Positions 1 to 6,113 are shown, counted from the first letter of the stretch. The stretch: DNA of 6,857 bases from Campylobacter sp. (GCA_024680445.1 JAILCJ010000179.1:1-6857); one strand, 5' to 3'. Numbers and translations are program-made. Notes: generated by a model not told the origin, from the letters alone.

Positions 1-3
1 GTG

Positions 4-288
4 TCAAATTTGCTTTGAAAAGTTATCAAATTTTATTTATTAAATGAGAGAAATTTTTAGTTAAATTTGATTTGTAAAAAGATCAAATTTATCTCGTTTT
101 AAAATCAAATTTGATTTTTCTATGGTGTTAAATTTGATTTGAAAAATTATCAAATTTGGTGTGAGAAAGTTATCAGATTTGGTTTTGTTGTGGGTCAAAT
201 TTAATGTGAAAAATTATCAAATTTGATTTATTAAATGAGAGAAATTTTTTAGTCAAATTTAATGTGAAAAATTATCAAATTTGATAAA
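4..288. repeat. Phased TCAAATTTGA array with a 22-bp period
   Basis: This gene-free stretch is built from about 12 copies of a 10-bp palindrome, consensus TCAAATTTGA. Copies start at 4, 26, 61, 83, 105, 128, 150, 173, 195, 217, 253 and 275. The steps are 22 or 23 bp except two of 35 and 36 bp. Between cores lie 12-13 bases, often a variant of TTTGAAAAATTA. The two long steps (units 26-60 and 217-252) share almost the same extra spacer, ATTTATTAAATGAGAGAAAT followed by a T run. Cores tolerate changes mainly at the outer bases (TTAAATTTGA, TCAAATTTAA), while AAATTT is kept in all but the copy at 173 (AGATTT). A 22-bp step is close to two helical turns, so the elements lie on roughly one face of the DNA and could bend it or bind a protein in register. 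The function is unknown; the periodicity is seen directly. Confidence 0.85.
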
Positions 289-290
289 GC

Positions 291-347
291 AAATTTGGCT
301 TAAAAGCAGTAAATTTATTTAAAAATTTTTTGTTTTTAGCCAAATTT
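291..347 (-). terminator. Inverted repeat downstream of yajQ, possible terminator
   Basis: Arms at 291-305 and 333-347 match in 14 of 15 bases (AAATTTGGCTTAAAA against the complement of TTTTTAGCCAAATTT), with a 27-base loop. It begins 28 bases beyond the yajQ stop, where a terminator for the minus-strand cluster is expected. The stem is AT-rich and the U tract after it is poor, so it is a weak candidate for an intrinsic terminator. The left arm may equally be the last degenerate member of the neighbouring AAATTT array. Confidence 0.35.
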
Positions 348-375
348 TGTTTTAAATTCTGACTCACAAGGGTGG

Positions 376-873
376 TTATTTTAGATTTTTAAAACTAAGT
401 GCAAGCTCTAAATTTAGGGCTTTTACTATGCGTATGCACTCTTGTAAATCATCTATACTTTTGCCAACAACCCTTACTTCATCGCCTCTGATACTTGCAT
501 TTACTTTTAGTTTTGCGTCTTTTATGGCCTTGGTGATTTTTTTGGCATTTTCGCTATCAAGGGTATCATTTACTCGCAAAAGTGCCTTAGTATTGCCGCC
601 GCTTGCACTTTCTCTTTTGTCCTCGATAATGGCGACAGGCGGGATATTTCGCTTGATGATTTTTGAGATGAGTATGTCTTTTAGGGCATCAACTTTATTA
701 TCGCTTGATGATAAAAGTGTTATGATTTTGTCCTTTTCGTTTAACTCTATTTGAGCTGTAACGCCCTTAAAATCGTATCTTGCAGCAAGTTCTTTTTTTG
801 CTATTTCTATCGCATTTTTAAGCTCCATGATATCTATTGCTGCACTTATGTCAAAACTATGTTCGCTAGCCAT
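376..873 (-). CDS. yajQ: YajQ-family nucleotide-binding protein
   Basis: This is a 165-residue soluble protein of the YajQ (UPF0234) family, close to the usual length of about 160. The N-terminus has the family signature SFDI at residues 6-9, followed by a helix and the ARYDFKG segment at 31-37. The C-terminus has [12 protein letters not shown] at about 133-144, matching the family's VRVTGKKRDDLQ block. The fold is two ferredoxin-like domains. Xanthomonas YajQ proteins bind cyclic di-GMP and act with a transcription factor, and E. coli YajQ binds nucleotides; the ligand in Campylobacter is not established, so cyclic di-GMP binding here is inferred by family only. It is last in the minus-strand cluster: its ATG touches the stop codon of the dehydrogenase gene with no gap, and it has a strong AGGAGG site inside that gene's last codons. 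Confidence 0.93.
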   Translation of the reverse strand: MASEHSFDISAAIDIMELKNAIEIAKKELAARYDFKGVTAQIELNEKDKIITLLSSSDNKVDALKDILISKIIKRNIPPVAIIEDKRESASGGNTKALLRVNDTLDSENAKKITKAIKDAKLKVNASIRGDEVRVVGKSIDDLQECIRIVKALNLELALSFKNLK

Positions 874-1800
874 TTATCCTCCTAAAAATTCTTTGATATT
901 TTGTGAAATTCTTTCTACAAGCGTCGTTCTAGCCTCTTTGCTCGCCCAAGCGATATGCGGTGTGATAAGTAGATTTTCTTGATTCTTGACATTTAAAAGA
1001 GGGTGATTTTCTCGCATGGGTTCGCACTCTAACACATCGAGGCAAACACGCATATCTTTGTTGTCTATCGCCCAAGCAAGGGCGTTTTCATCGACTATGC
1101 CACCGCGTCCAAGGTTTAGTAATATCGAGCTTTTTTTCATCATTTCAAGCTCTTTTTTTGTGATTAAATTCTTTGTTTTTTCGTTTAATGGAGCGTGGAT
1201 ACTGACTATATCGCATGTTTTTAGTAAATTTTCAAGGCTGGTGCTGGTGAAATTTGGATTGAAATTTGCCCCACTTGTTGAATAATAACATACCTTTGCT
1301 CCAAAAATTTGAGCTATAAAAGCCACTTTTTGACCTATCTCGCCAAGCCCGATAACACCGAAGTTTTTGCCATTTAGTTCATCTATGCTTTGGCTTACAT
1401 TTGTAAAAATTTCACTCTTTACCCACTCGCCATTTTTTACATAATCAACATAAAAATTTAGCCTTTTTAAGGTGGCAAATAAAAGGGCAAAGGTATGCTC
1501 TACAACATTGTTTGTCGAGTATGAAGCCACATTTTTAACGCTGATATTTTTAAGCTTTGCGTAATCAAGATCGATGTTATTCATGCCAGTTGCACTTACG
1601 CAAATGAGTTTTAACTTTGTTGCGTCCATGATCTCTTTTGTTATCAAAACTTTGTTAGTAATAACGATATCAGCGTCTTTTAGTCTTGCTATGCACTCGC
1701 TTGGAGCGGTCATATCATAGCTAACAAACTCACCAAATTTGCTAAAAATGCTTAAATCGCTATCGCCCAGTGTTGCTGCGTCAAGACAAACTATTTTCAT
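874..1800 (-). CDS. D-2-hydroxyacid dehydrogenase
   Basis: A 308-residue member of the D-isomer-specific 2-hydroxyacid dehydrogenase family (glycerate dehydrogenase / hydroxypyruvate reductase type), which interconverts 2-oxoacids and D-2-hydroxyacids using a nicotinamide cofactor in the cytoplasm. The Rossmann motif GLGEIG is at 151-156. The expected catalytic residues are all present: Arg232 (LGRGG), Glu260 (ECEP) and His282 (TPHIAW). The catalytic domain is split around the cofactor domain as usual. After the second Rossmann strand the sequence is YYSTSG, without the Asp typical of NAD-specific members, so NADPH use is possible. The ATG overlaps the stop of the upstream ligase gene as ATGA. 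Its own Shine-Dalgarno is weak (TAGGG, 11 bases away), which suggests translational coupling. The exact substrate cannot be read from sequence. In C. jejuni the counterpart is Cj0373, as I recall. Confidence 0.92.
   Translation of the reverse strand: MKIVCLDAATLGDSDLSIFSKFGEFVSYDMTAPSECIARLKDADIVITNKVLITKEIMDATKLKLICVSATGMNNIDLDYAKLKNISVKNVASYSTNNVVEHTFALLFATLKRLNFYVDYVKNGEWVKSEIFTNVSQSIDELNGKNFGVIGLGEIGQKVAFIAQIFGAKVCYYSTSGANFNPNFTSTSLENLLKTCDIVSIHAPLNEKTKNLITKKELEMMKKSSILLNLGRGGIVDENALAWAIDNKDMRVCLDVLECEPMRENHPLLNVKNQENLLITPHIAWASKEARTTLVERISQNIKEFLGG
878..883 (-). promoter_or_regulatory. yajQ ribosome binding site inside the upstream gene
   Basis: AGGAGG on the minus strand lies 4 bases before the yajQ ATG. 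It is formed by the Gly-Gly codons that end the dehydrogenase (FLGG, then stop). This perfect anti-SD match fixes the yajQ start and means ribosomes finishing the dehydrogenase sit on the yajQ initiation site. Confidence 0.85.
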
Positions 1801-2975
1801 TTTATGATGTGCCCTACAAATTTTGAAGTGTTATTTAGTATAGCTCCGCCCTTTCTAAATCCCAAAGCGACGCCCTCAAAGGCAAAAAATACACCTGCTT
1901 GATAATTTGCATCTTGCTCGTCTTTGTTAAATTCGTAAAATTCCTGATACACAACCCTGTTTGATGCGTATTCGCCTTTGTTTTCGCTTATGATTTCGCC
2001 TTTTTCGTCGAGTATGGCGACATTTTCACCTTCTCTACCAAAAATCGGCTTTCTCACGCACTTTTTACCGGCAATGATTTTATCGCTAGTTTCGAGCAAA
2101 AGAGGGTGGTTTGGATACAAATCCCATAAAATTTTAAGTATGGCTTTGTTTTGAAAAAGTAGGGTGTATGCGGGATTTAAAATAATGGCTTTTTGATTTT
2201 GTGAAATATTTTTTAGTATAAGTGCCAATTCGCCCTCGTCTATGGCTATGCTTTCCCAAGGCACGAGTTTGAAAAGGTATTCGTAATTTTCTCCATTGTA
2301 AAAAATGCCTTCTTCGTCGTTAAATTCTATCTCGTCTATATAGGCAAATGCCGTGTGAAAACCGGCTTCGTCGGCTGCTCTTTGCAAAAGTTTAGTCGTT
2401 TGCAAGTCCTCGTCGCTACCGCCTATGCAGGTAAATAAAATTTTCCAGCCCTCATAAAGTTCGCTAAAATTGCTCGTGTCTTCATCAAGGGTTACGAGAC
2501 GTTTGAAATTTTCTTTCAATCCCTCATAAAGGTCGTTAAACTGGGCGTCTTCATTTAAGCCGTTGTATTTTAGCATGGCCCATTGTATAACTGCGGTTTC
2601 AAAAACTGCCGTTGGGGTGTCGGCATTAAATTCTATGAGTTTTATGTCCTTACCGTCAAGTCCGCCAGCTAGGTCAAATCTCCCATAAAGATGCCAGCAA
2701 ACATCGTTTTCCCAGCTTTGTTTGACTATATCAACTAGGTTAAACGGTATGCCAACTTCGTGAAAAAGGTTGTTGTCTATGATGTATTGAGCGGCGGTAA
2801 CATACATATCGTAAAGTTCATTTACCGCTTGATAATATCTTTCGCACTCATCTTGACTAACTTCGACGACTTCATCGCTAACATAAGCACTTCCGTCTGC
2901 GTCCGTGTGCCAAGCAAAGCCGACTTCGTCCATCATTTCTTTGCTCAAAGTTTTTAGTTTTTTGAGTTTTAACAT
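1797..2975 (-). CDS. Glutathionylspermidine synthase family ATP-grasp ligase
   Basis: A 392-residue protein with the glutathionylspermidine synthetase fold (GSP_synth, PF03738), an ATP-grasp-like C-N ligase. Visible motifs are YGRFD at 97-101, EFNADTPT at 115-122 and KPIFGREGENV at 309-319. By analogy with E. coli Gss, Arg99, Asp101, Glu115 and Asn117 would bind substrate and magnesium, and Lys309 and the GREG loop would contact ATP. Only the synthetase half is present: the N-terminal CHAP amidase of the bifunctional E. coli enzyme is missing. Campylobacter is not known to me to make glutathione, so the true substrate is probably different and the family name should not be taken as a reaction. 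The start has a clear AAGGA site 8-9 bases upstream. It heads the ligase-dehydrogenase-yajQ cluster and overlaps the next gene as ATGA. It is the counterpart of Cj0372. Confidence 0.9.
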   Translation of the reverse strand: MLKLKKLKTLSKEMMDEVGFAWHTDADGSAYVSDEVVEVSQDECERYYQAVNELYDMYVTAAQYIIDNNLFHEVGIPFNLVDIVKQSWENDVCWHLYGRFDLAGGLDGKDIKLIEFNADTPTAVFETAVIQWAMLKYNGLNEDAQFNDLYEGLKENFKRLVTLDEDTSNFSELYEGWKILFTCIGGSDEDLQTTKLLQRAADEAGFHTAFAYIDEIEFNDEEGIFYNGENYEYLFKLVPWESIAIDEGELALILKNISQNQKAIILNPAYTLLFQNKAILKILWDLYPNHPLLLETSDKIIAGKKCVRKPIFGREGENVAILDEKGEIISENKGEYASNRVVYQEFYEFNKDEQDANYQAGVFFAFEGVALGFRKGGAILNNTSKFVGHIIK

Positions 2976-3138
2976 GCTTTTTTTCCTTAATAAAATCGTT
3001 TTTTACTAAATTTCTTAATCAAATTTGAGCCAAGAAAATAAAAATTTAAGCTTAATAGTCAAATTTGATTTATAAAAGGCAAATTTGCTTTAAAATCCAA
3101 GCTATTTTTTAGCAAGGGTAAAATTTGCAAAATAAGCA
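2976..3138. repeat. Intergenic gap with AAATTT elements about 20 bp apart
   Basis: This 163-bp gap separates the lipoprotein stop from the ligase start. It contains TCAAATTTGA at 3019 and 3059, GCAAATTTGC at 3079, and weaker AAATTT-centred elements whose equivalent starts are 3040 and 3119. The steps are 21, 19, 20 and 40 bp, again near two helical turns. It must also contain the promoter of the ligase-dehydrogenase-yajQ cluster unless that is read from rpsU, but I see no convincing -10 box; TATAAA on the minus strand near 3068-3073 is only a weak candidate. No strong terminator for the lipoprotein gene is visible; a GCTA/TAGC hairpin near 3110-3124 is interrupted and weak. Confidence 0.5.
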
Positions 3139-3753
3139 CTATGACGCGGCTGATGAGCCAAAAGAGCTAGATTTCTTAGCCGAATTTGAACCGAAAAATC
3201 CGCTTTTACCAGAGTTGCTTTTTGCCATAGAATTTGTAGCCTTTGCTTTATTGAAACTATCCACGCTACGGCTGTATGCACTTGGATTTTTATAGGCATT
3301 TTGTCTTTGATTTTGAAAGGCTGGATTGCCAAAAAGTTTGTTGCCTATCCAGCTACCCAAAATAGCGCCGGCTGCCGAACTTAGCAAAATTTCACCTAAA
3401 CTTGCTCCGCCAGAGCTTAGTTGTGCTTGATTTGGATTTGTCAAATTTGAAGTGCCGTCGTCAATTTTGGCATTTTCTTGTGCGATAAGTGCGTCCATTT
3501 CTTCTTTTGTAAGCACTCGTTCGCTGCCGTCAAGGGACTTTAAAACCACGCGAGTTTCGCTACTTGGATACTCTTCCATGACTTTATATTTGCCTTTTTC
3601 GATTTCTTCTATAACGACAAAAGCACCATTTTTTACTGCAACTTGGCTCGTGTCTTCGCTGTTATTGCTTCCGCAACCGCTAAGACTTGCCATTACTATC
3701 GCACTAAAACCGCCCAAAACCGCATAACTTGCAATTTTCTTGATATGTTTCAT
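3139..3753 (-). CDS. UPF0323 family lipoprotein
   Basis: A 204-residue lipoprotein of the UPF0323 family, found in Campylobacter and relatives (Cj0371 in C. jejuni). The signal peptide is clear: KHIKK, a hydrophobic stretch at 7-24, and a lipobox LSGC with the lipidated Cys at 27. After it comes a soluble domain at about 35-95 (VVIEEIEKGKYKVMEE), then a glycine/alanine-rich hydrophobic stretch at about 117-142 (SLGEILLSSAAGAILGSWIG) that could insert in a membrane, and a Ser/Asn/Lys/Gly-rich low-complexity tail to the end. It would be exported and anchored by lipid in the periplasm or at the outer membrane. The biochemical role is unknown; the C. jejuni counterpart has been described as affecting virulence traits, which I recall but cannot verify here. 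The start overlaps the upstream gene as ATGA, with GGAG 4 bases before the ATG, so the two are translationally coupled. Confidence 0.93.
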   Translation of the reverse strand: MKHIKKIASYAVLGGFSAIVMASLSGCGSNNSEDTSQVAVKNGAFVVIEEIEKGKYKVMEEYPSSETRVVLKSLDGSERVLTKEEMDALIAQENAKIDDGTSNLTNPNQAQLSSGGASLGEILLSSAAGAILGSWIGNKLFGNPAFQNQRQNAYKNPSAYSRSVDSFNKAKATNSMAKSNSGKSGFFGSNSAKKSSSFGSSAAS

Positions 3754-4388
3754 ATTTCTCCAATGATTTGTTTAAGATTTTTATCTTTTTTGACATAAAT
3801 AACGCCGTTTTTAAACTTTACAAATTTTGATTTATCTATGTATTTGATGATTTTTTTTGAGATTTTCTTTTTTTCTTTTTTGTTTGAAATTTGTGAATTT
3901 ATAGCTTCGTCAAGACTTTGCCATTTTGATGTGTCTTGATCGATTTCGGCGTCAATCACTTCGTTTTTATGGCTGTCGTGATTTGAATTTTTGTTTAAAA
4001 GTGGGTTTTGCATGGCTTGTAAAAAAGCCATTAGTCTTTCATCTTTTTCTTTGTGTATGGCTGAAATTTCTTTTTTGCTTTCGATAAGCATATTTTCTTT
4101 TTCGCGAAATAGCTTGTCTTTATCGGCTTGAAGGCTTAAATTTAGGGCTTTTAATTCGTCTATTTGAGCTAAAAGGTATTTTATAAAATCGTCTCGTTTT
4201 GTGTTTGAAAAAGTTTTGTTTTTGTTTGTTTGAGTTTTTGCCGTATCATCTTCGCCCTCATCGATAAGCACAAACCTTTGTCCGTTTTTTTCAATGGCTT
4301 TGAGCGAGCCTCGTCGTATGCGGTTATAAATGGCTTCTTTACTGATACCAAGCATAGCCGCCGCTTGGGCGATAGGCACTTTAAGCAT
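3750..4388 (-). CDS. Winged-helix DNA-binding protein with coiled coil
   Basis: A 212-residue protein of unknown function. Residues 3-45 form an excisionase/MerR-like winged helix (HTH_17 type): AAAMLGISKEAIYNRIRRG is the helix-turn-helix, and LKAIEKNGQRFVLI is the wing. A charged Asn/Thr/Lys linker (46-65) leads to a heptad-rich helix at about 66-120, likely a coiled coil for dimers. The C-terminal 55 residues are lysine-rich. The layout of a small wHTH, long coiled coil and basic tail resembles nucleoid or partition-type DNA binders rather than a ligand-sensing regulator; that is inference. I prefer the ATG at 4388 to the upstream in-frame GTG at 4400, because GGGAGAG lies just before this ATG and the GTG would sit inside that site. 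It lies 48 bases after rpsU, with a hairpin between, and overlaps the lipoprotein gene as ATGA. I do not recall it in the C. jejuni order. Its 3' part has A6, A7 and A8 runs. Confidence 0.8.
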   Translation of the reverse strand: MLKVPIAQAAAMLGISKEAIYNRIRRGSLKAIEKNGQRFVLIDEGEDDTAKTQTNKNKTFSNTKRDDFIKYLLAQIDELKALNLSLQADKDKLFREKENMLIESKKEISAIHKEKDERLMAFLQAMQNPLLNKNSNHDSHKNEVIDAEIDQDTSKWQSLDEAINSQISNKKEKKKISKKIIKYIDKSKFVKFKNGVIYVKKDKNLKQIIGEI

Positions 4389-4391
4389 AAA

Positions 4392-4398
4392 CTCTCCC
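4392..4398 (-). promoter_or_regulatory. Shine-Dalgarno that sets the start of the wHTH gene
   Basis: GGGAGAG on the minus strand sits 3 bases (TTT) before the ATG at 4388. The longer in-frame GTG start at 4400 overlaps this site and has no ribosome binding site of its own that I can see, so the shorter protein is favoured. Confidence 0.75.
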
Positions 4399-4412
4399 AC
4401 ACAGTTGAAATA

Positions 4413-4430
4413 GGCCAGCCGAAGCTGACC
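4413..4430 (-). terminator. UUCG-capped hairpin between rpsU and the wHTH gene
   Basis: In the minus-strand RNA, GGUCAGC and GCUGGCC form a 7-bp stem (one G-U pair) closed by the very stable UUCG tetraloop. It begins 6 bases after the rpsU stop. The following bases, TATTTCAACTG, are only a poor U tract, so it is more likely a partial terminator, an attenuator or a 3'-end stabiliser for the rpsU message than a full stop. Such an element would let rpsU be made in excess over the genes behind it. Confidence 0.6.
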
Positions 4431-4436
4431 TTTTGG

Positions 4437-4649
4437 TTAGAGTCTTGATTCGTAACGTCTAAGCATATAAAGACGTTTAAGCATTTTTTTGCGAGCTGCA
4501 ATTTTTTGTTTTTTGCGAATCTCGGTATTTGGCTCAAAATATCGTCTAGCTCTTACTTCTGTTACAACAAGGTTACGATCGACTTGTTTTTTAAATTTCC
4601 TGTAAGCCTCGTCAAAAGACTCGTTAGGATGTACCTTGATACCTGGCAC
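4437..4649 (-). CDS. rpsU: 30S ribosomal protein S21
   Basis: S21 of the small ribosomal subunit, needed for efficient initiation. From the GTG at 4649 the protein is 70 residues, beginning [19 protein letters not shown], the normal family N-terminus (E. coli begins MPVIKV). The rest is typical: a basic helix with [10 protein letters not shown] in the middle and [17 protein letters not shown] at the end. Two in-frame GTGs further upstream (4661, 4658) would add four residues but are unlikely: AGGTGG lies 8 bases before the 4649 GTG and overlaps the longer starts. It is the first gene after a clear minus-strand -10 box and is divergent from ccoG. GTG initiation on a highly expressed ribosomal gene is a little unusual. 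Confidence 0.95.
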   Translation of the reverse strand: MPGIKVHPNESFDEAYRKFKKQVDRNLVVTEVRARRYFEPNTEIRKKQKIAARKKMLKRLYMLRRYESRL

Positions 4650-4685
4650 TATCCTCACCACCTTTCAGTTAAGATTAGAAAAAGG

Positions 4686-4691
4686 ATTATA
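4686..4691 (-). promoter_or_regulatory. rpsU -10 box
   Basis: TATAAT on the minus strand, within AAGATATAATCC, about 36 bases before the rpsU GTG. Upstream it is T-rich (GGCATTTT) with no clear -35, the usual form of a Campylobacter sigma-70 promoter. It implies a leader of roughly 30 bases. Confidence 0.65.
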
Positions 4692-4742
4692 TCTTAAAAT
4701 GCCAAAATTTCCAAATTTATATCTTTTTAACCTTAGTGAAAT

Positions 4743-4748
4743 TATAAT
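4743..4748 (+). promoter_or_regulatory. ccoG-cmeR -10 box
   Basis: TATAAT on the plus strand, about 48 bases before the ccoG ATG, with a TTTTT tract some 20 bases upstream. It lies in the palindrome AATTATAATT, so the same bases read as a -10 box on the other strand too. It would drive ccoG and cmeR together. A second, weaker candidate is TAAAAT near 4755-4760. Confidence 0.5.
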
Positions 4749-4796
4749 TACGCTTAAAATATTGCAAATTTATCACGCATAAGAAAGGAGAAAATT

Positions 4797-6113
4797 ATGC
4801 CTAAGATAAGCAATTGGATAGGCAAACGTCATGTTTTGTATGCTATCGTAACCTGTATCGCGTTGGTGATTCCTTTTTTGAAATTTAACAACGCTCATCT
4901 TTTTTTACTAAGTTTTGACAAAAAGCAACTGCATTTATTTTTCACCAAATTTGATGCACAAGAGCTTTATCTCATGCCTTTTGTCTTCATCTTTTTATTT
5001 TTGTTTATATTTTTTCTTACAACGCTCGGCGGGCGTGTTTGGTGCGGTTGGAGCTGTCCTCAAACGATATTTCGTGTGATTTACAGAGATTTGATACAAA
5101 CAAAAATTCTTGGAATTTATCAAAGTACTAAAAACAAACAAAAAGAAGCAAGTAGCGGCGTAAAAGTTGCTATCGGCGTGATTATTTGGGCATTTTTTGC
5201 CTTTATCGCAGCCTGTAACTTTTTATGGTTTTTTGTTCCGCCAGAAGACTTTTTTGCTTATATGCAAAATCCGGGCGAACACAAACTTTTGTTAGGCATT
5301 ACGGTTGGCGTTACGGCATGGCTGATCTTTGATGTTTGCTTTTTGGCTGAAAAATTTTGTGTTTATATCTGCCCTTACGCTAGAATCCAATCCGTTATGT
5401 TTGATAATGACACTATTCAAGTTATTTACGATGAAGAACGTGGTGGTAAAATTTATGAAAACGGCGAAAAATTATGGAAAAAACCAAATATCGAGGGTGC
5501 TCAATGTACTGGTTGTGAAGCTTGCGTAAGAATTTGCCCTACTCATATAGATATAAGAAAAGGTATGCAACTTGACTGTATCAACTGCTTAGAATGTGTT
5601 GATGCTTGTTCAAAAACCATGAGTGCTTTAAAACTTCCTTCGCTTATTTCTTGGACTAGTGAAAATGCACTTTTGACAAAATCAAAAGTCAAATTTGCAC
5701 GTTTTAGAACGGTTGCGTATTGCGTTGCCTTGCTTATAGTTGCGACTGCACTAGGCATAATGAGTAGTAAAAAAGAAAATATGCTTTTAAATATAAATCG
5801 TCCAAGTGAGCTTTATAAGATAACTGATAGCAAAAAGATAGAAAACCACTATACATTTTTGTTCCAAAATATCGATAAAAACGATCACGAGTATTATTTT
5901 GATGTCAGCGATCCAAGCATAAAAATCGTAAAACCAAGCACACCAGTTAAGATAAAAGGCGGTGCAAAACATAGAATCATTGTAACGCTTGAATCGGATT
6001 ATAAAGAAGCAGACGCTCCGCATCCAATAGTGATTCATGCTTATGCTAATGATGACAAAGAAAAAATAAAAGTCGATCGTAATACTATTTTTGTATATCC
6101 TAAGAGCAAATAA
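4797..6113 (+). CDS. ccoG: Cytochrome c oxidase accessory protein CcoG (FixG)
   Basis: A 438-residue membrane iron-sulfur protein of the CcoG/FixG/RdxA family, needed for assembly of cbb3-type cytochrome oxidase; in Rhodobacter it acts in copper reduction for the CuB centre. About five membrane helices are visible (near 12-30, 58-78, 124-147, 164-187 and 306-323). GRVWCGWSCPQT at 79-90 is the family signature, with Cys83 and Cys87, and CVYICPYAR at 188-196 holds further conserved cysteines. Two complete 4Fe-4S motifs follow: Cys237, 240, 243, 247 and Cys261, 264, 267, 271. The last 110 residues form the periplasmic Ig-like FixG_C domain. AAGGAG lies 6 bases before the ATG. The stop overlaps the cmeR start by one base (TAATG), so the two are probably cotranscribed and coupled. 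The counterpart in C. jejuni is Cj0369c, often labelled only as a ferredoxin-domain membrane protein. Confidence 0.93.
   Translation: MPKISNWIGKRHVLYAIVTCIALVIPFLKFNNAHLFLLSFDKKQLHLFFTKFDAQELYLMPFVFIFLFLFIFFLTTLGGRVWCGWSCPQTIFRVIYRDLIQTKILGIYQSTKNKQKEASSGVKVAIGVIIWAFFAFIAACNFLWFFVPPEDFFAYMQNPGEHKLLLGITVGVTAWLIFDVCFLAEKFCVYICPYARIQSVMFDNDTIQVIYDEERGGKIYENGEKLWKKPNIEGAQCTGCEACVRICPTHIDIRKGMQLDCINCLECVDACSKTMSALKLPSLISWTSENALLTKSKVKFARFRTVAYCVALLIVATALGIMSSKKENMLLNINRPSELYKITDSKKIENHYTFLFQNIDKNDHEYYFDVSDPSIKIVKPSTPVKIKGGAKHRIIVTLESDYKEADAPHPIVIHAYANDDKEKIKVDRNTIFVYPKSK

Noticed and set aside
1..300. CRISPR-like regular repeats
   Set aside because: The core is only 10 bp, the 12-13-bp spacers resemble each other, and there are no cas genes; Campylobacter CRISPR repeats are about 36 bp with unique spacers of about 30 bp.
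428..754. Plus-strand reading frame opposite yajQ
   Set aside because: It is wholly antisense to a well-supported gene, has no ribosome binding site of note, and its protein resembles no family I know.
3102..3332. Minus-strand frame overlapping the end of the lipoprotein gene
   Set aside because: It is out of frame with the UPF0323 gene, which has a clear signal peptide and family match; no start signal supports it.
4388..4400. GTG start at 4400 for the wHTH gene
   Set aside because: The GTG overlaps the GGGAGAG site that serves the ATG at 4388, and the four added residues precede the natural start of the wHTH domain.
4181..4537. Minus-strand frame spanning the rpsU/wHTH junction
   Set aside because: It overlaps both real genes in another frame and its product looks like random out-of-frame translation.
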